Positions 1-7,164 of a DNA stretch of 35,527 bases are shown one piece after another (the stretch's first letter is position 1; each line of letters opens with the position of its first letter). The position numbers and the translations under genes were made by a program. The DNA is from Pelosinus propionicus DSM 13327 (lineage in GTDB: Bacteria > Bacillota > Negativicutes > DSM-13327): assembly GCF_900114615.1 (NCBI RefSeq), contig NZ_FOTS01000055.1, positions 1 to 35,527 of the forward strand, written 5' to 3'. The notes beneath the pieces are model-generated. The model worked only from the letters and a program-made list of their open reading frames with translations. It was not told the origin of the DNA and searched no databases.

Positions 1-1
1 G

Positions 2-148
2 GGCTTCCGACGTTTTCTTATGAGAGGCAGCGTCAAGGTGCAAACCGAGTTTCTATTGCTGTGCATGGGGTATAACCTAAACAAACTCCACAACAAAATT
101 CAAAGTGGTCGCTGTGGAACTTACTTGCATATTCCCAAAGCAGCCTGA
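2..148 (+). CDS. IS1182-like transposase, C-terminal fragment (partial, runs off the left edge)
   Basis: An open frame enters at base 2 and stops with TGA at 146-148, giving 48 residues. It begins GFRRFLMRGSVKVQTE and continues with a C-M-G-Y-N-L-N-K-L stretch. This GFRRFLxRGxxKVxxEw...NLxKL pattern is what I know from the extreme C-terminus of IS1182-type DDE transposases. The catalytic domain lies outside the window, so intactness cannot be judged. A second open frame (1-75) overlaps it but resembles nothing I know. The protein would act on the ends of its own element. Family is reasonably sure; subgroup is not. Confidence 0.62.
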   Translation, partial: GFRRFLMRGSVKVQTEFLLLCMGYNLNKLHNKIQSGRCGTYLHIPKAA

Positions 149-262
149 CAAATACAAATAGACTTTTTTATTGGGGAAGAGGCTTCCTCTGTTTGCTATG
201 GGCATAAACGGAAGAAGAGCTTCTTTGTTTATTCTTTTTCGCCTGGATTTTATCTGCTCAAG

Positions 263-322
263 AAAGGAAGGCTGCCACAAAATGCTTTTTTTCAAAAAGC
301 ATTTTGCGACAGCCTCCTTTTT
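263..322. terminator. Long bidirectional hairpin terminator
   Basis: Arms 263-290 and 294-322 pair over about 28 bp with only a few mismatches and a 3-base loop. A-rich left and T-rich right flanks give a U-tract for transcripts from either side. It ends pfk transcription (pfk stop at 340) and may also be the IS end. Confidence 0.7.
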
Positions 323-339
323 ATCTCTATTTTTTACAA

Positions 340-1599
340 CTAATCTAATAAATATGCAAATCGTTTCACAAAATCATCTGGGTCTACATTAATTGTCAAT
401 GCCATTTTCTTTAAATCTGCTTGAGAGTATAAATCATCTTTTTCCAAGCGAATCATGTATTCTCGAGCTATTCGGTATTGAACGGACTGTACATTTACCA
501 TACGAACCTGAGTTTTCTTTGTTCTCATATCCAATATTCCTTCAAAAGGAATCGGCACAATTTCATTATTTTGAATGGTAATCAGAGCATCTGTCCCATT
601 ATTCTTCAAGAACTCAAAAGCAGCAAATCCCAAATCACGTGTATACTCAATGTCAAATGCATTAGGAGAAGCACAGCGCAATTCATAGCCGATTTCCTTA
701 CCAACAATGGTCATTTTCAGCCCTAAATCAGCAAGATTTTTCACAACAGCCTGCTTTAGCAGTTCAGGAAAATTTAACTCTGTATAGCGAATATGTCCAT
801 GTTCATCAAAACATGTACAATCCAGCTCCTTTAAATCTTCCACTGCTATTTTTTCCACTAATCCTTCAGCAATAACAGCCACACCATAATTGCGTTTCCC
901 TGCTAATCTTTTAATAATCGAGCCAACTAAAATATCAACCAGCATCTGCAATCGTATGGTCTTATCCCCAAATTCTTCAGGAATAATCGTCAGTGTAGCA
1001 CCTGAGCTCTTCCCAATACCCAAAGACAGATGCCCAGCAGTACGCCCCATAGCGATGGCAAAATACCAGCGATTTGTAGTTTTTGCATCTTCCATTAAAT
1101 TTGTAACCAGTTGACTACCTAACGCCCGAGCTGTTTCAAAACCAAATGTAGGAATCCCCTCTGGCAGTGGCAAATCGTTATCAATTGTTTTAGGTACATG
1201 CACTACCAATAGATCAATCCCAAGCACTCTCCTTGCATATTCTGATACCTTACAAGCTGAATAAGCAGTATCATCTCCTCCAATGGTCACTAAATGAGTG
1301 ACGCCCATTTCAATTAAAGTATTTACTACGTTTCGCAAATGAGCTTCACTTTTAGTTGGATTGGTTCTGGCTGTTCCCAATATGCTGCCACCATCAAGGT
1401 GTATCCGACTAACCATATCAATCGTTAAGGAAACTACATTCTTCTCTCCATTACATAAATGAGAATACCCTTCATAGATTCCCATTACGTTCCATCCATT
1501 TTTTATGGCTTCGATAGTGACTGCACTAATTACACTATTCATACCAGGTGCCGGACCACCACCACATAAAATAGCGATCGTTTTCTTTGTCTCTAACAT
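340..1599 (-). CDS. pfkA: 6-phosphofructokinase, probably pyrophosphate-dependent
   Basis: 419 residues, longer than the ~320 of short bacterial ATP enzymes. It phosphorylates fructose 6-phosphate in glycolysis, in the cytoplasm. The N-terminal nucleotide loop CGGGPAPGMN is at about 12-21. The two diagnostic positions read GGDDT (about 103) and PKTIDND (about 136). ATP enzymes have GGDGS and PGTIDND, while Asp and Lys here are the established signature of PPi users. The enzyme would therefore be reversible. The ATG at 1599 has GGAGGG eight to ten bases upstream. It stands alone, with terminator hairpins on both sides. The family is certain; PPi use is inferred from two residues. Confidence 0.93.
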   Translation of the reverse strand: MLETKKTIAILCGGGPAPGMNSVISAVTIEAIKNGWNVMGIYEGYSHLCNGEKNVVSLTIDMVSRIHLDGGSILGTARTNPTKSEAHLRNVVNTLIEMGVTHLVTIGGDDTAYSACKVSEYARRVLGIDLLVVHVPKTIDNDLPLPEGIPTFGFETARALGSQLVTNLMEDAKTTNRWYFAIAMGRTAGHLSLGIGKSSGATLTIIPEEFGDKTIRLQMLVDILVGSIIKRLAGKRNYGVAVIAEGLVEKIAVEDLKELDCTCFDEHGHIRYTELNFPELLKQAVVKNLADLGLKMTIVGKEIGYELRCASPNAFDIEYTRDLGFAAFEFLKNNGTDALITIQNNEIVPIPFEGILDMRTKKTQVRMVNVQSVQYRIAREYMIRLEKDDLYSQADLKKMALTINVDPDDFVKRFAYLLD

Positions 1600-1839
1600 A
1601 TTGCACTATCCCTCCGTAAATTCATAATATATTTTTACCTTTAGAACTTTATGTCTAGATTAAGTAAAGTATTCATCCTATTCATTCCTTCATAGGACTC
1701 CTCCTATCTTTACAAAATTCAATGTATTTTTTTAATTTTCTTACTATTTAACTTTCTACATCTGTAATAAAATTCCTTTTCAAGGGATAAAACAATTTGA
1801 AGTGCGATCCCGAAGATTCATACACTATATTTCTACAAT
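1600..1839 (-). other. Upstream region of pfk with two tiny reading frames
   Basis: This gap holds no full gene. On the minus strand a strong AGGAGGAG (1698-1705) precedes a three-codon frame (ATG 1691-1693, stop 1682-1684). An 11-codon frame follows at 1676-1641. They could be leader peptides or chance. I see no convincing promoter box. Confidence 0.3.
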
Positions 1840-1867
1840 AAAAAAAGATTTGGCATAAGCCAAATCT
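1840..1867 (-). terminator. Intrinsic terminator downstream of sigH
   Basis: Read on the minus strand, AGATTTGGC-TTAT-GCCAAATCT is a perfect 9-bp stem followed by TTTTTATT. It lies about 110 bases beyond the sigH stop and separates sigH from pfk. Confidence 0.8.
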
Positions 1868-1975
1868 ATCGGATCACAAACAATATTTCATTTTTTCTTT
1901 ACAATATGAAATAATCTTATGCAGTTCATAAAAATAGAAAAACAAAGCTTTAAGCTAAGTTTTTCTTATAAGATT

Positions 1976-2713
1976 TCAATCATTGTTTTTATCACCATAA
2001 CCAGTCAATCCTTGGACTTCTTTGCCGAATCCCGCAAGACCTTTATACATATCTTGTATGTCACTGTCATCTCCACGATTATCCAAGTATCTCTCCAATT
2101 TGCGTTTAACACGTTGAAGAGCATTATCAATTGACTTTACATGACGATCCAATTCTACAGCTATTTCCTGATAGGACTTCCCATCAAGATAAGCCATAAG
2201 TACTTTCCACTCTAGATCGCTTAAGATCTCTCCCATCTTCTCCTCAATATCAATAAATTCTTCTCTACTAATGACCAATTCCTCAGGATCTGATATTTTA
2301 GAACCTGATAATACATCTAACAACGTTCTATCTGAATCTTCATCGTAAATCGGTTTATTTAAAGATACATATGAATTCAAAGGTATATGCTTTTGTCTTG
2401 TAGCTGTTTTAATCGCCGTAATGATCTGGCGTGTCACACAGAGTTCAGCAAAAGCGCGAAAAGAAGAAAGCTTATCAGTTCGAAAATCACGAATAGCCTT
2501 ATATAATCCAATCATTCCTTCTTGGATTATATCTTCGCGGTCAGCACCAATCAAAAAATATGATCTGGCTTTCGCCCGAACGAAATTGCGATACTTGTTA
2601 ATCAAGTAGTCGAGTGCGATTGTATTATCACTTTCTTTTGCATCAAGCACAATTTCTTCGTCACTCATATTTTCAAATGAGCCATACAAATCGCATTGAG
2701 TATTAAAACGCAT
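1976..2713 (-). CDS. sigH: RNA polymerase sigma-H factor (sporulation and stationary phase)
   Basis: 245 residues of sigma-70 family. Region 2 (about 20-95) carries NKYRNFVRAKARSYFLIGAD and REDIIQEGMIGLYKAI, nearly identical to Bacillus SigH. Region 4 (about 165-215) has the helix-turn-helix with KSYQEIAVELDRHVKSIDNA. SigH directs genes at the onset of sporulation. It is about 27 residues longer than the Bacillus protein because of a polar, glycine-containing C-terminal tail from about 217. The ATG at 2713 has GGGGGCG in front. The gene lies downstream of yacP as in Bacillus, but here with its own promoter and a hairpin in the leader (see those entries). Confidence 0.96.
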   Translation of the reverse strand: MRFNTQCDLYGSFENMSDEEIVLDAKESDNTIALDYLINKYRNFVRAKARSYFLIGADREDIIQEGMIGLYKAIRDFRTDKLSSFRAFAELCVTRQIITAIKTATRQKHIPLNSYVSLNKPIYDEDSDRTLLDVLSGSKISDPEELVISREEFIDIEEKMGEILSDLEWKVLMAYLDGKSYQEIAVELDRHVKSIDNALQRVKRKLERYLDNRGDDSDIQDMYKGLAGFGKEVQGLTGYGDKNND

Positions 2714-2749
2714 CGCATCGCCCCCACTTTCAAATTGCTACACATTCAC

Positions 2750-2778
2750 AAAAAGAAAATGCACTAAAGGATTAGTGC
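2750..2778 (-). terminator. Terminator-like hairpin in the sigH leader
   Basis: On the minus strand GCACTAA-TCCT-TTAGTGC is followed by ATTTTCTTTTTG. It lies after the yacP stop and between the likely sigH promoter and the sigH start codon. It could end yacP transcripts, attenuate sigH, or both. Confidence 0.6.
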
Positions 2779-2811
2779 TCTAAGTTATGTGTACATGCCA
2801 CTTCAAAGCAA

Positions 2812-2841
2812 ATTATACCTCACTGCTCTCTATTTCGTCAA
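2812..2841 (-). promoter_or_regulatory. Probable sigA-type promoter of sigH
   Basis: TTGACG (2836-2841 on the complement), an 18-base spacer and TATAAT (2812-2817). The start would fall near 2805, giving a leader of about 90 bases that includes the hairpin at 2761-2778. Confidence 0.6.
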
Positions 2842-2857
2842 GCTTAAACTTGTCCAA

Positions 2858-3373
2858 CTACACCCGTTTACGCAGTTCATGTAAACGTTGAACCACATCA
2901 CTATTTAAGCGATTCTCTAATTCATGCCGCCTGTAGGTAAGCTGGGACTCACTAAAGCCCTCTTTGATCAGCTTATTCACTTTCTTCACATCTTGTAAAA
3001 GTTCCCTGGCAGAAATGCGATATGCTCCTGCTCCTAATATAACCATTTGTTCCACCCAATCAGAGGTAACTACATATACCAGCTTTCGCTGCCGTACCAT
3101 ATCATACGCCATTCTTTCAATATAACTGTCAGCAGTTTCGCCCTCTTGTGTATAAATGACGGATACGGGTCCAACTAGATCCTCAAATACTGTAGCGCCG
3201 CTTACTGCATTTGCATCAAAAATAATTGTAACAGTCAGATCTTGAAAAGCACCATAACTGGCCATCATATCAATTAATTTATCCCTTGCATCTTCCAAAT
3301 TATCTTTGTGGGCACTCAATTCCGGCCAAGCATGAATTACATTATACCCATCAACCAATAGAATGTTTTTCAT
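2858..3373 (-). CDS. rae1: YacP/Rae1 family NYN-domain endoribonuclease
   Basis: 171 residues from the ATG at 3373, chosen because GGGAG precedes it. An upstream in-frame start at 3406 has no such site. The NYN (PIN-like) fold shows LLVDGYNVIHAWPEL at the N-terminus, then IIFDANA, a TADSYIERMA acidic block and VVTSDWVEQ. These are the acidic metal-binding strands of the family. Bacillus Rae1 cleaves mRNA in a translation-dependent way at the ribosomal A site. The basic C-terminal tail (RRHELENRLNS onward) is typical. It sits between the VanW-domain gene and sigH, in the same place as Bacillus yacP. Family is sure; the exact RNA target is not. Confidence 0.88.
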   Translation of the reverse strand: MKNILLVDGYNVIHAWPELSAHKDNLEDARDKLIDMMASYGAFQDLTVTIIFDANAVSGATVFEDLVGPVSVIYTQEGETADSYIERMAYDMVRQRKLVYVVTSDWVEQMVILGAGAYRISARELLQDVKKVNKLIKEGFSESQLTYRRHELENRLNSDVVQRLHELRKRV

Positions 3374-3433
3374 AAATATCTCCCATTGCCTCTGCCTACA
3401 CTGCATTCTAAATCTATATATTCTTCCATAAGG

Positions 3434-4786
3434 TTATTTTGTTTTTTGCTTCTTATCCGTCGCGTCTGCCGTAGGAGGAATTTTCTTACCTACCTTGACT
3501 ATCGTATCCTCTCCCATGTATATATCTTTTGACAATACTTCTTTGGAAATCTGCCGCCCTCTTGACCATACAACCCTGAGAGTTGTTAATGCATAACCCG
3601 GTCTTCCTTCTTGCTCTACTAGTGTTTCCCCCAAATATAAATCATCATCGTCTTTCTTGACAATGGTCGGGGGAATTGCTTTCTGATTCTCATGTTGGAT
3701 TTCTACCTTTTCCGTTAAAGGGTGCGGCCCCAAAATTCCAACTACCAATTTATTATCCTCAACCTCAGCCAGAATCAGTATGGGCTCTTGCGTATTGTTC
3801 ATAAACTGAAAATCCAATGCACCATATGCCACTGTAGCATCCCGACCTAACGGCACATAACTGAGAGGCTTCGAATGGTTGGATCTTTCAATAATTTTTA
3901 AATTTGCCAAAAGAACAGCATTATACAACGTAGAAGAAACTTGGCATATTCCTCCGCCAATGCCTGGAACAAATTCACCATCAACAATTTCCAACGCTTC
4001 TTTAAATCCATATTCTTTTTCCCGTGGTCCTACTATTTCATTAAAAGAAAAGATCTTTCCAGGGTAAATGATGGTTCCATTGGTGTTCAAAGCAGCTAAT
4101 TTTATATTGTCTGTACGGTTCATATCTCCACTATTAAACGTTGTCGTATAACTGCTCAAAAATTCCTTCATACCAGCATTTGTGATATCTTCCATCGTAA
4201 CTTTGGGCTGAATTATTTTGACTGGTAAAGTTATTTCTGCACGATTTGATGTTTTGAATGCATCTAAAATCATTGGGCGCAAAGCCTCACGATCCAAAGA
4301 ATATCCTAATTCATGAGGAACAATTGTCCCGGTCCACAAATTAATAACCGCATTACGAGGCGGACGATCAATCGTACTTCTCCATTGTTCGATTAGCCCC
4401 TCTAGCTTGCTTTCATTATACTTGATTGCCAGAAGAACAGGATAACTCTTCTCCCAGCCAATTCTAATGTTTTGCATTCTTTCCCACCAAGATCCACGTC
4501 GTCCATAATTCCAAACTTGATCCAATGTAGCATCCGCATCAATGCCTAATTCAATCATTTCAGCATCTACCTTTGATGTTATATCACCATACTGCACTAC
4601 AATTGACTTAGCATGATATTGACTTTGCCATGATGACAATAATTGAACTACCTCGTCCCGACTATATCCTCCAATATCCACGCCTTCTAGTATTACACCT
4701 TTATATACCTTAGGATACCAAGAAAAAAGGATAATAACTACGACTAAAATACCCAGCGCGGTCATTCCTAACCACGTTTTCTTCAC
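3434..4786 (-). CDS. Membrane-anchored VanW-domain protein with C-terminal G5-like domain
   Basis: 450 residues. One N-terminal membrane segment (about 6-23) anchors a large extracytoplasmic part. A peptidoglycan-binding-type module lies at about 35-200, with a GVDIGGYSRDEV motif. A VanW domain follows at about 205-335, with PGKIFSFNEIVGPRE and GGGICQVSSTLYNAVL. A G5-like stretch near 345-440 follows. Such proteins are linked to the cell wall in Firmicutes; no enzymatic activity is established. The start is GTG at 4784-4786, overlapping the rlmB stop by four bases (GTGA), so the two are translationally coupled. This gene is absent from the equivalent Bacillus locus. Confidence 0.85.
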   Translation of the reverse strand: MKKTWLGMTALGILVVVIILFSWYPKVYKGVILEGVDIGGYSRDEVVQLLSSWQSQYHAKSIVVQYGDITSKVDAEMIELGIDADATLDQVWNYGRRGSWWERMQNIRIGWEKSYPVLLAIKYNESKLEGLIEQWRSTIDRPPRNAVINLWTGTIVPHELGYSLDREALRPMILDAFKTSNRAEITLPVKIIQPKVTMEDITNAGMKEFLSSYTTTFNSGDMNRTDNIKLAALNTNGTIIYPGKIFSFNEIVGPREKEYGFKEALEIVDGEFVPGIGGGICQVSSTLYNAVLLANLKIIERSNHSKPLSYVPLGRDATVAYGALDFQFMNNTQEPILILAEVEDNKLVVGILGPHPLTEKVEIQHENQKAIPPTIVKKDDDDLYLGETLVEQEGRPGYALTTLRVVWSRGRQISKEVLSKDIYMGEDTIVKVGKKIPPTADATDKKQKTK

Positions 4787-5535
4787 TTATTTTTCATCTC
4801 CCGCTGTCTGACAACCTCATATAAAAGTAAGGAACAGGCAACGGAGGCGTTTAAAGAACTAATCTTACCAAGCATCGGGATCCGAACTACAAAATCACAA
4901 TGTTCTTTGGTCAAACGTCCCATCCCTTTGCCCTCATTGCCTACCACTACAACAATGGGTCCCGTCAAATCTGCTTCATAGTAATTCTTTTCTCCGTCCA
5001 TATCGGCTCCAACGATCCACATCCCTGTTTTTTTTAACTCTTCAAGCGTTTGCGAAACATTGCCAATTCTTGCTACTGGTACATATTCTACTGCACCAGC
5101 TGAGGTTTTAGCTACCGTACTTGATAAAGAGCAACTGCGCCTTTTGGGCATCAGCACGCCATGTACCCCTGCTGCATCCGATGTACGTAAAATAGCCCCT
5201 ACATTATGAGGGTCTTCTAACTCATCCAAAAGAACAAGAAAAGGAGTTTGGTCAGGTGACGTGGCTTTGGCTAAGATATCATCCAATTCAGCATAAGCTA
5301 CAGGCGGTATGCTAGCTACGATACCCTGATGCTTTTGTCCATTTGTCATCCCGTCCATTTTGCTCATTTCTACCTCTTGTATAACAAGCCGCTTTTCACG
5401 AGCTAAGGCAATTACTTCGCGAATTGATCCTTGCCGCTCTCCTTTTGCCACAAATATTTTATTAATCGGACGACCACTTTTCAATGCCTCCATCACACTG
5501 TTACGTCCCATAATAAACTCTTCTGATTCGGCCAT
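4783..5535 (-). CDS. rlmB: 23S rRNA (guanosine-2'-O)-methyltransferase RlmB, SPOUT/TrmH family
   Basis: 250 residues from the ATG at 5535, chosen for AAAGGGG eight bases upstream; the longer frame begins at 5559 without a good site. The N-terminal substrate-binding part starts EEFIMGRNSVMEALKSG. The SPOUT knot motifs are LDELEDPHNVGAILRTSDA (motif 1), VVVVGNEGKGM (motif 2) and IPMLGKISSLNASVACSLLL (motif 3), which bind S-adenosylmethionine. It methylates a guanosine (G2251 in E. coli numbering) of 23S rRNA. It is coupled to the downstream VanW gene. Expression probably starts from a promoter near 5612-5640, beyond the inverted-repeat element. Confidence 0.93.
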   Translation of the reverse strand: MAESEEFIMGRNSVMEALKSGRPINKIFVAKGERQGSIREVIALAREKRLVIQEVEMSKMDGMTNGQKHQGIVASIPPVAYAELDDILAKATSPDQTPFLVLLDELEDPHNVGAILRTSDAAGVHGVLMPKRRSCSLSSTVAKTSAGAVEYVPVARIGNVSQTLEELKKTGMWIVGADMDGEKNYYEADLTGPIVVVVGNEGKGMGRLTKEHCDFVVRIPMLGKISSLNASVACSLLLYEVVRQREMKNK

Positions 5536-5611
5536 TATGTATCCCCTTTCATTTATCATTTAACGACATCTATTTTTCCCTTTTTTCTGTTTCGGTATGT
5601 GTATGAGCATT

Positions 5612-5640
5612 TTCTTATATTTAAAATTACACCATGACAA
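5612..5640 (-). promoter_or_regulatory. Candidate promoter of rlmB
   Basis: TTGTCA (5635-5640) and TAAGAA (5612-5617) with a 17-base spacer on the minus strand. The -10 is imperfect. It lies just beyond the inverted-repeat element, so the repeat would not be transcribed from it. Confidence 0.35.
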
Positions 5641-5653
5641 TAGAAAATCCTGC

Positions 5654-5818
5654 CTAGTAGTCCGCCAAGACTAAAGCTATGGAATGAATTGCGCGAGATT
5701 TTTTGTCCAACAAGGCGGAGGAGCCGCGCATATCGGATATATGTAAGGTAACGACAACGAAGCTGGGCGAAAAATCTCACGACAAGAGCACCATGGATTT
5801 AACTTGGCGGACTACTAG
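5654..5818. repeat. Structured ~165-bp inverted-repeat element (MITE/REP-like)
   Basis: A perfect 16-bp inverted repeat (5654-5669 and 5803-5818, CTAGTAGTCCGCCAAG) bounds the element. Inside it, 5692-5708 pairs with 5765-5781 over 17 positions, with one mismatch and two G-U pairs in plus-strand RNA. Two small hairpins sit in the middle: GCGG-AGGAG-CCGC (5715-5727) and CATAT-CGGAT-ATATG (5729-5743). The whole could fold into a branched RNA or cruciform. A 72-codon frame runs across it but looks like chance. No function is known to me. Confidence 0.6.
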
Positions 5819-5888
5819 ACAGTTATATGGCAATGTGACAATCAAATATATGATGACTGAAAATTATATACAAGTGCTTAAAAACAGA

Positions 5889-5964
5889 AACCACAAAGAC
5901 AAAAAACACAAGTCAGAGTGACTGGCTTTGTGTACCGCGGCAACGGTATTGTATCTTTGTGGTT
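5889..5964. repeat. 76-bp inverted-repeat element, copy 1 (AACCACAAAG...CTTTGTGGTT)
   Basis: An 11-bp perfect inverted repeat (5889-5899 and 5954-5964) bounds 76 bases. A second element with the same ends and the same 76-base length is at 29208-29283. This copy lies just past thyX and contains the thyX terminator. Confidence 0.6.
5901..5933 (-). terminator. Intrinsic terminator of the cysE-cysS-mrnC-thyX operon
   Basis: On the minus strand an ACACAAAGCCAGTCA arm pairs with TGACTTGTGT around a 3-base loop (a small bulge is needed), followed by TTTTTG. It lies about 50 bases after the thyX stop, inside the 76-bp inverted repeat. Confidence 0.6.
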
Positions 5965-5980
5965 CATTTCATCTTTACAA

Positions 5981-6667
5981 TTATTTTTTAGAATTACCTT
6001 GTATAGCTGCTAAACGACCACAAGTTAGCTCACCCTCACCACAATAATTGCTAGTTATACAAGTTGGTCCGGCTTTTTTAAACAGCAGAGGAGCAATTTT
6101 CTTTACTTCCTTGAGCATGATTTCTGCTAAACTCCTAATTTCCCATTGTGCTCTTGCACAGCAGCGCAATTCAAAAAAATGCAATAAGGTTCTAGCGTTC
6201 ATCGTTACTACAATTTTAGTTTCTGCAGCATTTGCCAAACAATATCTGGCATCTTCCTTGTGAACTCCTAATTCTACCAATTCATTATATGTATTTTGAA
6301 TCGATTCCATCAATTCTTCAAACTTTGTTCTAGCAAGTTCATTCGCTGCTATTGCAGGAGGCATAATATATTCGAAATCATGTTCACTAACATAACGCTG
6401 AGATTGCTGTGAGTAAGAAGCAATACGATGGCGAACCAATTGATGAGTTAATACCCGGGACACGCCTTCAATTGCAAAGGTAAAACTTACATGTTCTAAT
6501 GTCGACAGATGCTCCATTTCGACAATCTTATTTACTAACTTTTCCACCTGGGTATTCGACATGTTTTCTACTAATTCTTCTGCCCCAACTGGCGAATAGC
6601 AAAGTCTTGCTGACATTGCTACCATTCGTTCTGGTTCAGGAGTATGCGATATTAATTTTACTTTCAT
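5981..6667 (-). CDS. thyX: Flavin-dependent thymidylate synthase ThyX
   Basis: 228 residues. It converts dUMP to dTMP with FAD, NADPH and methylene-tetrahydrofolate. The signature RHR-x7-S is present as [11 protein letters not shown] (about 80-90), followed by QRYVSEH. The C-terminal half carries [20 protein letters not shown] and [10 protein letters not shown], the usual dUMP/FAD contact region. The start overlaps the mrnC stop by four bases (ATGA), so it is the last gene of the cysE-cysS-mrnC-thyX run. No ThyA-type enzyme is in the window, so this may be the main route to dTMP, though the rest of the genome is unseen. Confidence 0.96.
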   Translation of the reverse strand: MKVKLISHTPEPERMVAMSARLCYSPVGAEELVENMSNTQVEKLVNKIVEMEHLSTLEHVSFTFAIEGVSRVLTHQLVRHRIASYSQQSQRYVSEHDFEYIMPPAIAANELARTKFEELMESIQNTYNELVELGVHKEDARYCLANAAETKIVVTMNARTLLHFFELRCCARAQWEIRSLAEIMLKEVKKIAPLLFKKAGPTCITSNYCGEGELTCGRLAAIQGNSKK

Positions 6668-7164
6668 TTCTTTTCCCCACTCTTCTTGGCATCCTTTGTC
6701 ATTTCCCGGGCAATAATAGCAAATGCTTTTTCCACAAGTTCTGACAAGCGCTCGTAATTTTTCCCTAAATATAAATAACCTAACAACGCCTCAAAACCCG
6801 TACTATTTCGGTATTCGGCAACAGTAGCACTCTTCGGGACTGTTGATTTGGCATTCCGTCCTCGTTTGACTATACTCATTTCCTGCTCAGTGAGCTGACC
6901 TTCCAAAGACTGATACGCAATTGCCTGCATGGTAGCTGACACAATTTTGGAGTCGAGGGTATGCATCACCCGCACTTTATTTTGCTCGTAAGCTAATAGT
7001 GTTGTACGTATATAGAGTGTAAAATACGCATCACCAACATAAGCAAGCACCAAAGGGTGCAGGCGCTCCACAGGCAAATCTTTATATTTTATAGGTGGAG
7101 GTCCTTCTCCCTCGTTTTCTTGAAAAACATTACTGAGCAAGTATTGGAACTGATCAAATTTCAT
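6664..7164 (-). CDS. mrnC: Mini-ribonuclease III (23S rRNA maturation)
   Basis: 166 residues from the ATG at 7164. That start overlaps the cysS stop (ATGA) and follows AGGTGG at a good distance; a GTG twelve bases further up is less likely. It is an RNase III-type catalytic domain without the double-stranded RNA-binding domain. The catalytic motif reads [15 protein letters not shown] (about 38-52), and the second acidic block [12 protein letters not shown] lies near 125-137. In Bacillus MrnC trims 23S precursor rRNA. It sits between cysS and thyX, the usual place for this family. Confidence 0.94.
   Translation of the reverse strand: MKFDQFQYLLSNVFQENEGEGPPPIKYKDLPVERLHPLVLAYVGDAYFTLYIRTTLLAYEQNKVRVMHTLDSKIVSATMQAIAYQSLEGQLTEQEMSIVKRGRNAKSTVPKSATVAEYRNSTGFEALLGYLYLGKNYERLSELVEKAFAIIAREMTKDAKKSGEKK

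Larger units (their letters stand above)
1..322 (+). mobile_element. Right end of a probable IS1182-like insertion sequence
   Basis: The transposase fragment is followed by about 115 bases with no convincing gene, then a long hairpin (263-322). The right arm of that hairpin reads TTTTGCGACAGCCTCC, which looks like the outward end of such an element. I cannot see the left end or a target duplication, so the exact boundary is inferred. The element lies tail-to-tail with the phosphofructokinase gene. Confidence 0.4.

Noticed and set aside
5703-5921. 72-codon plus-strand frame across the inverted-repeat element
   Set aside because: It spans the repeat and the following AT-rich bases, has no ribosome-binding site and an unconvincing basic composition; the repeat explains the sequence better.
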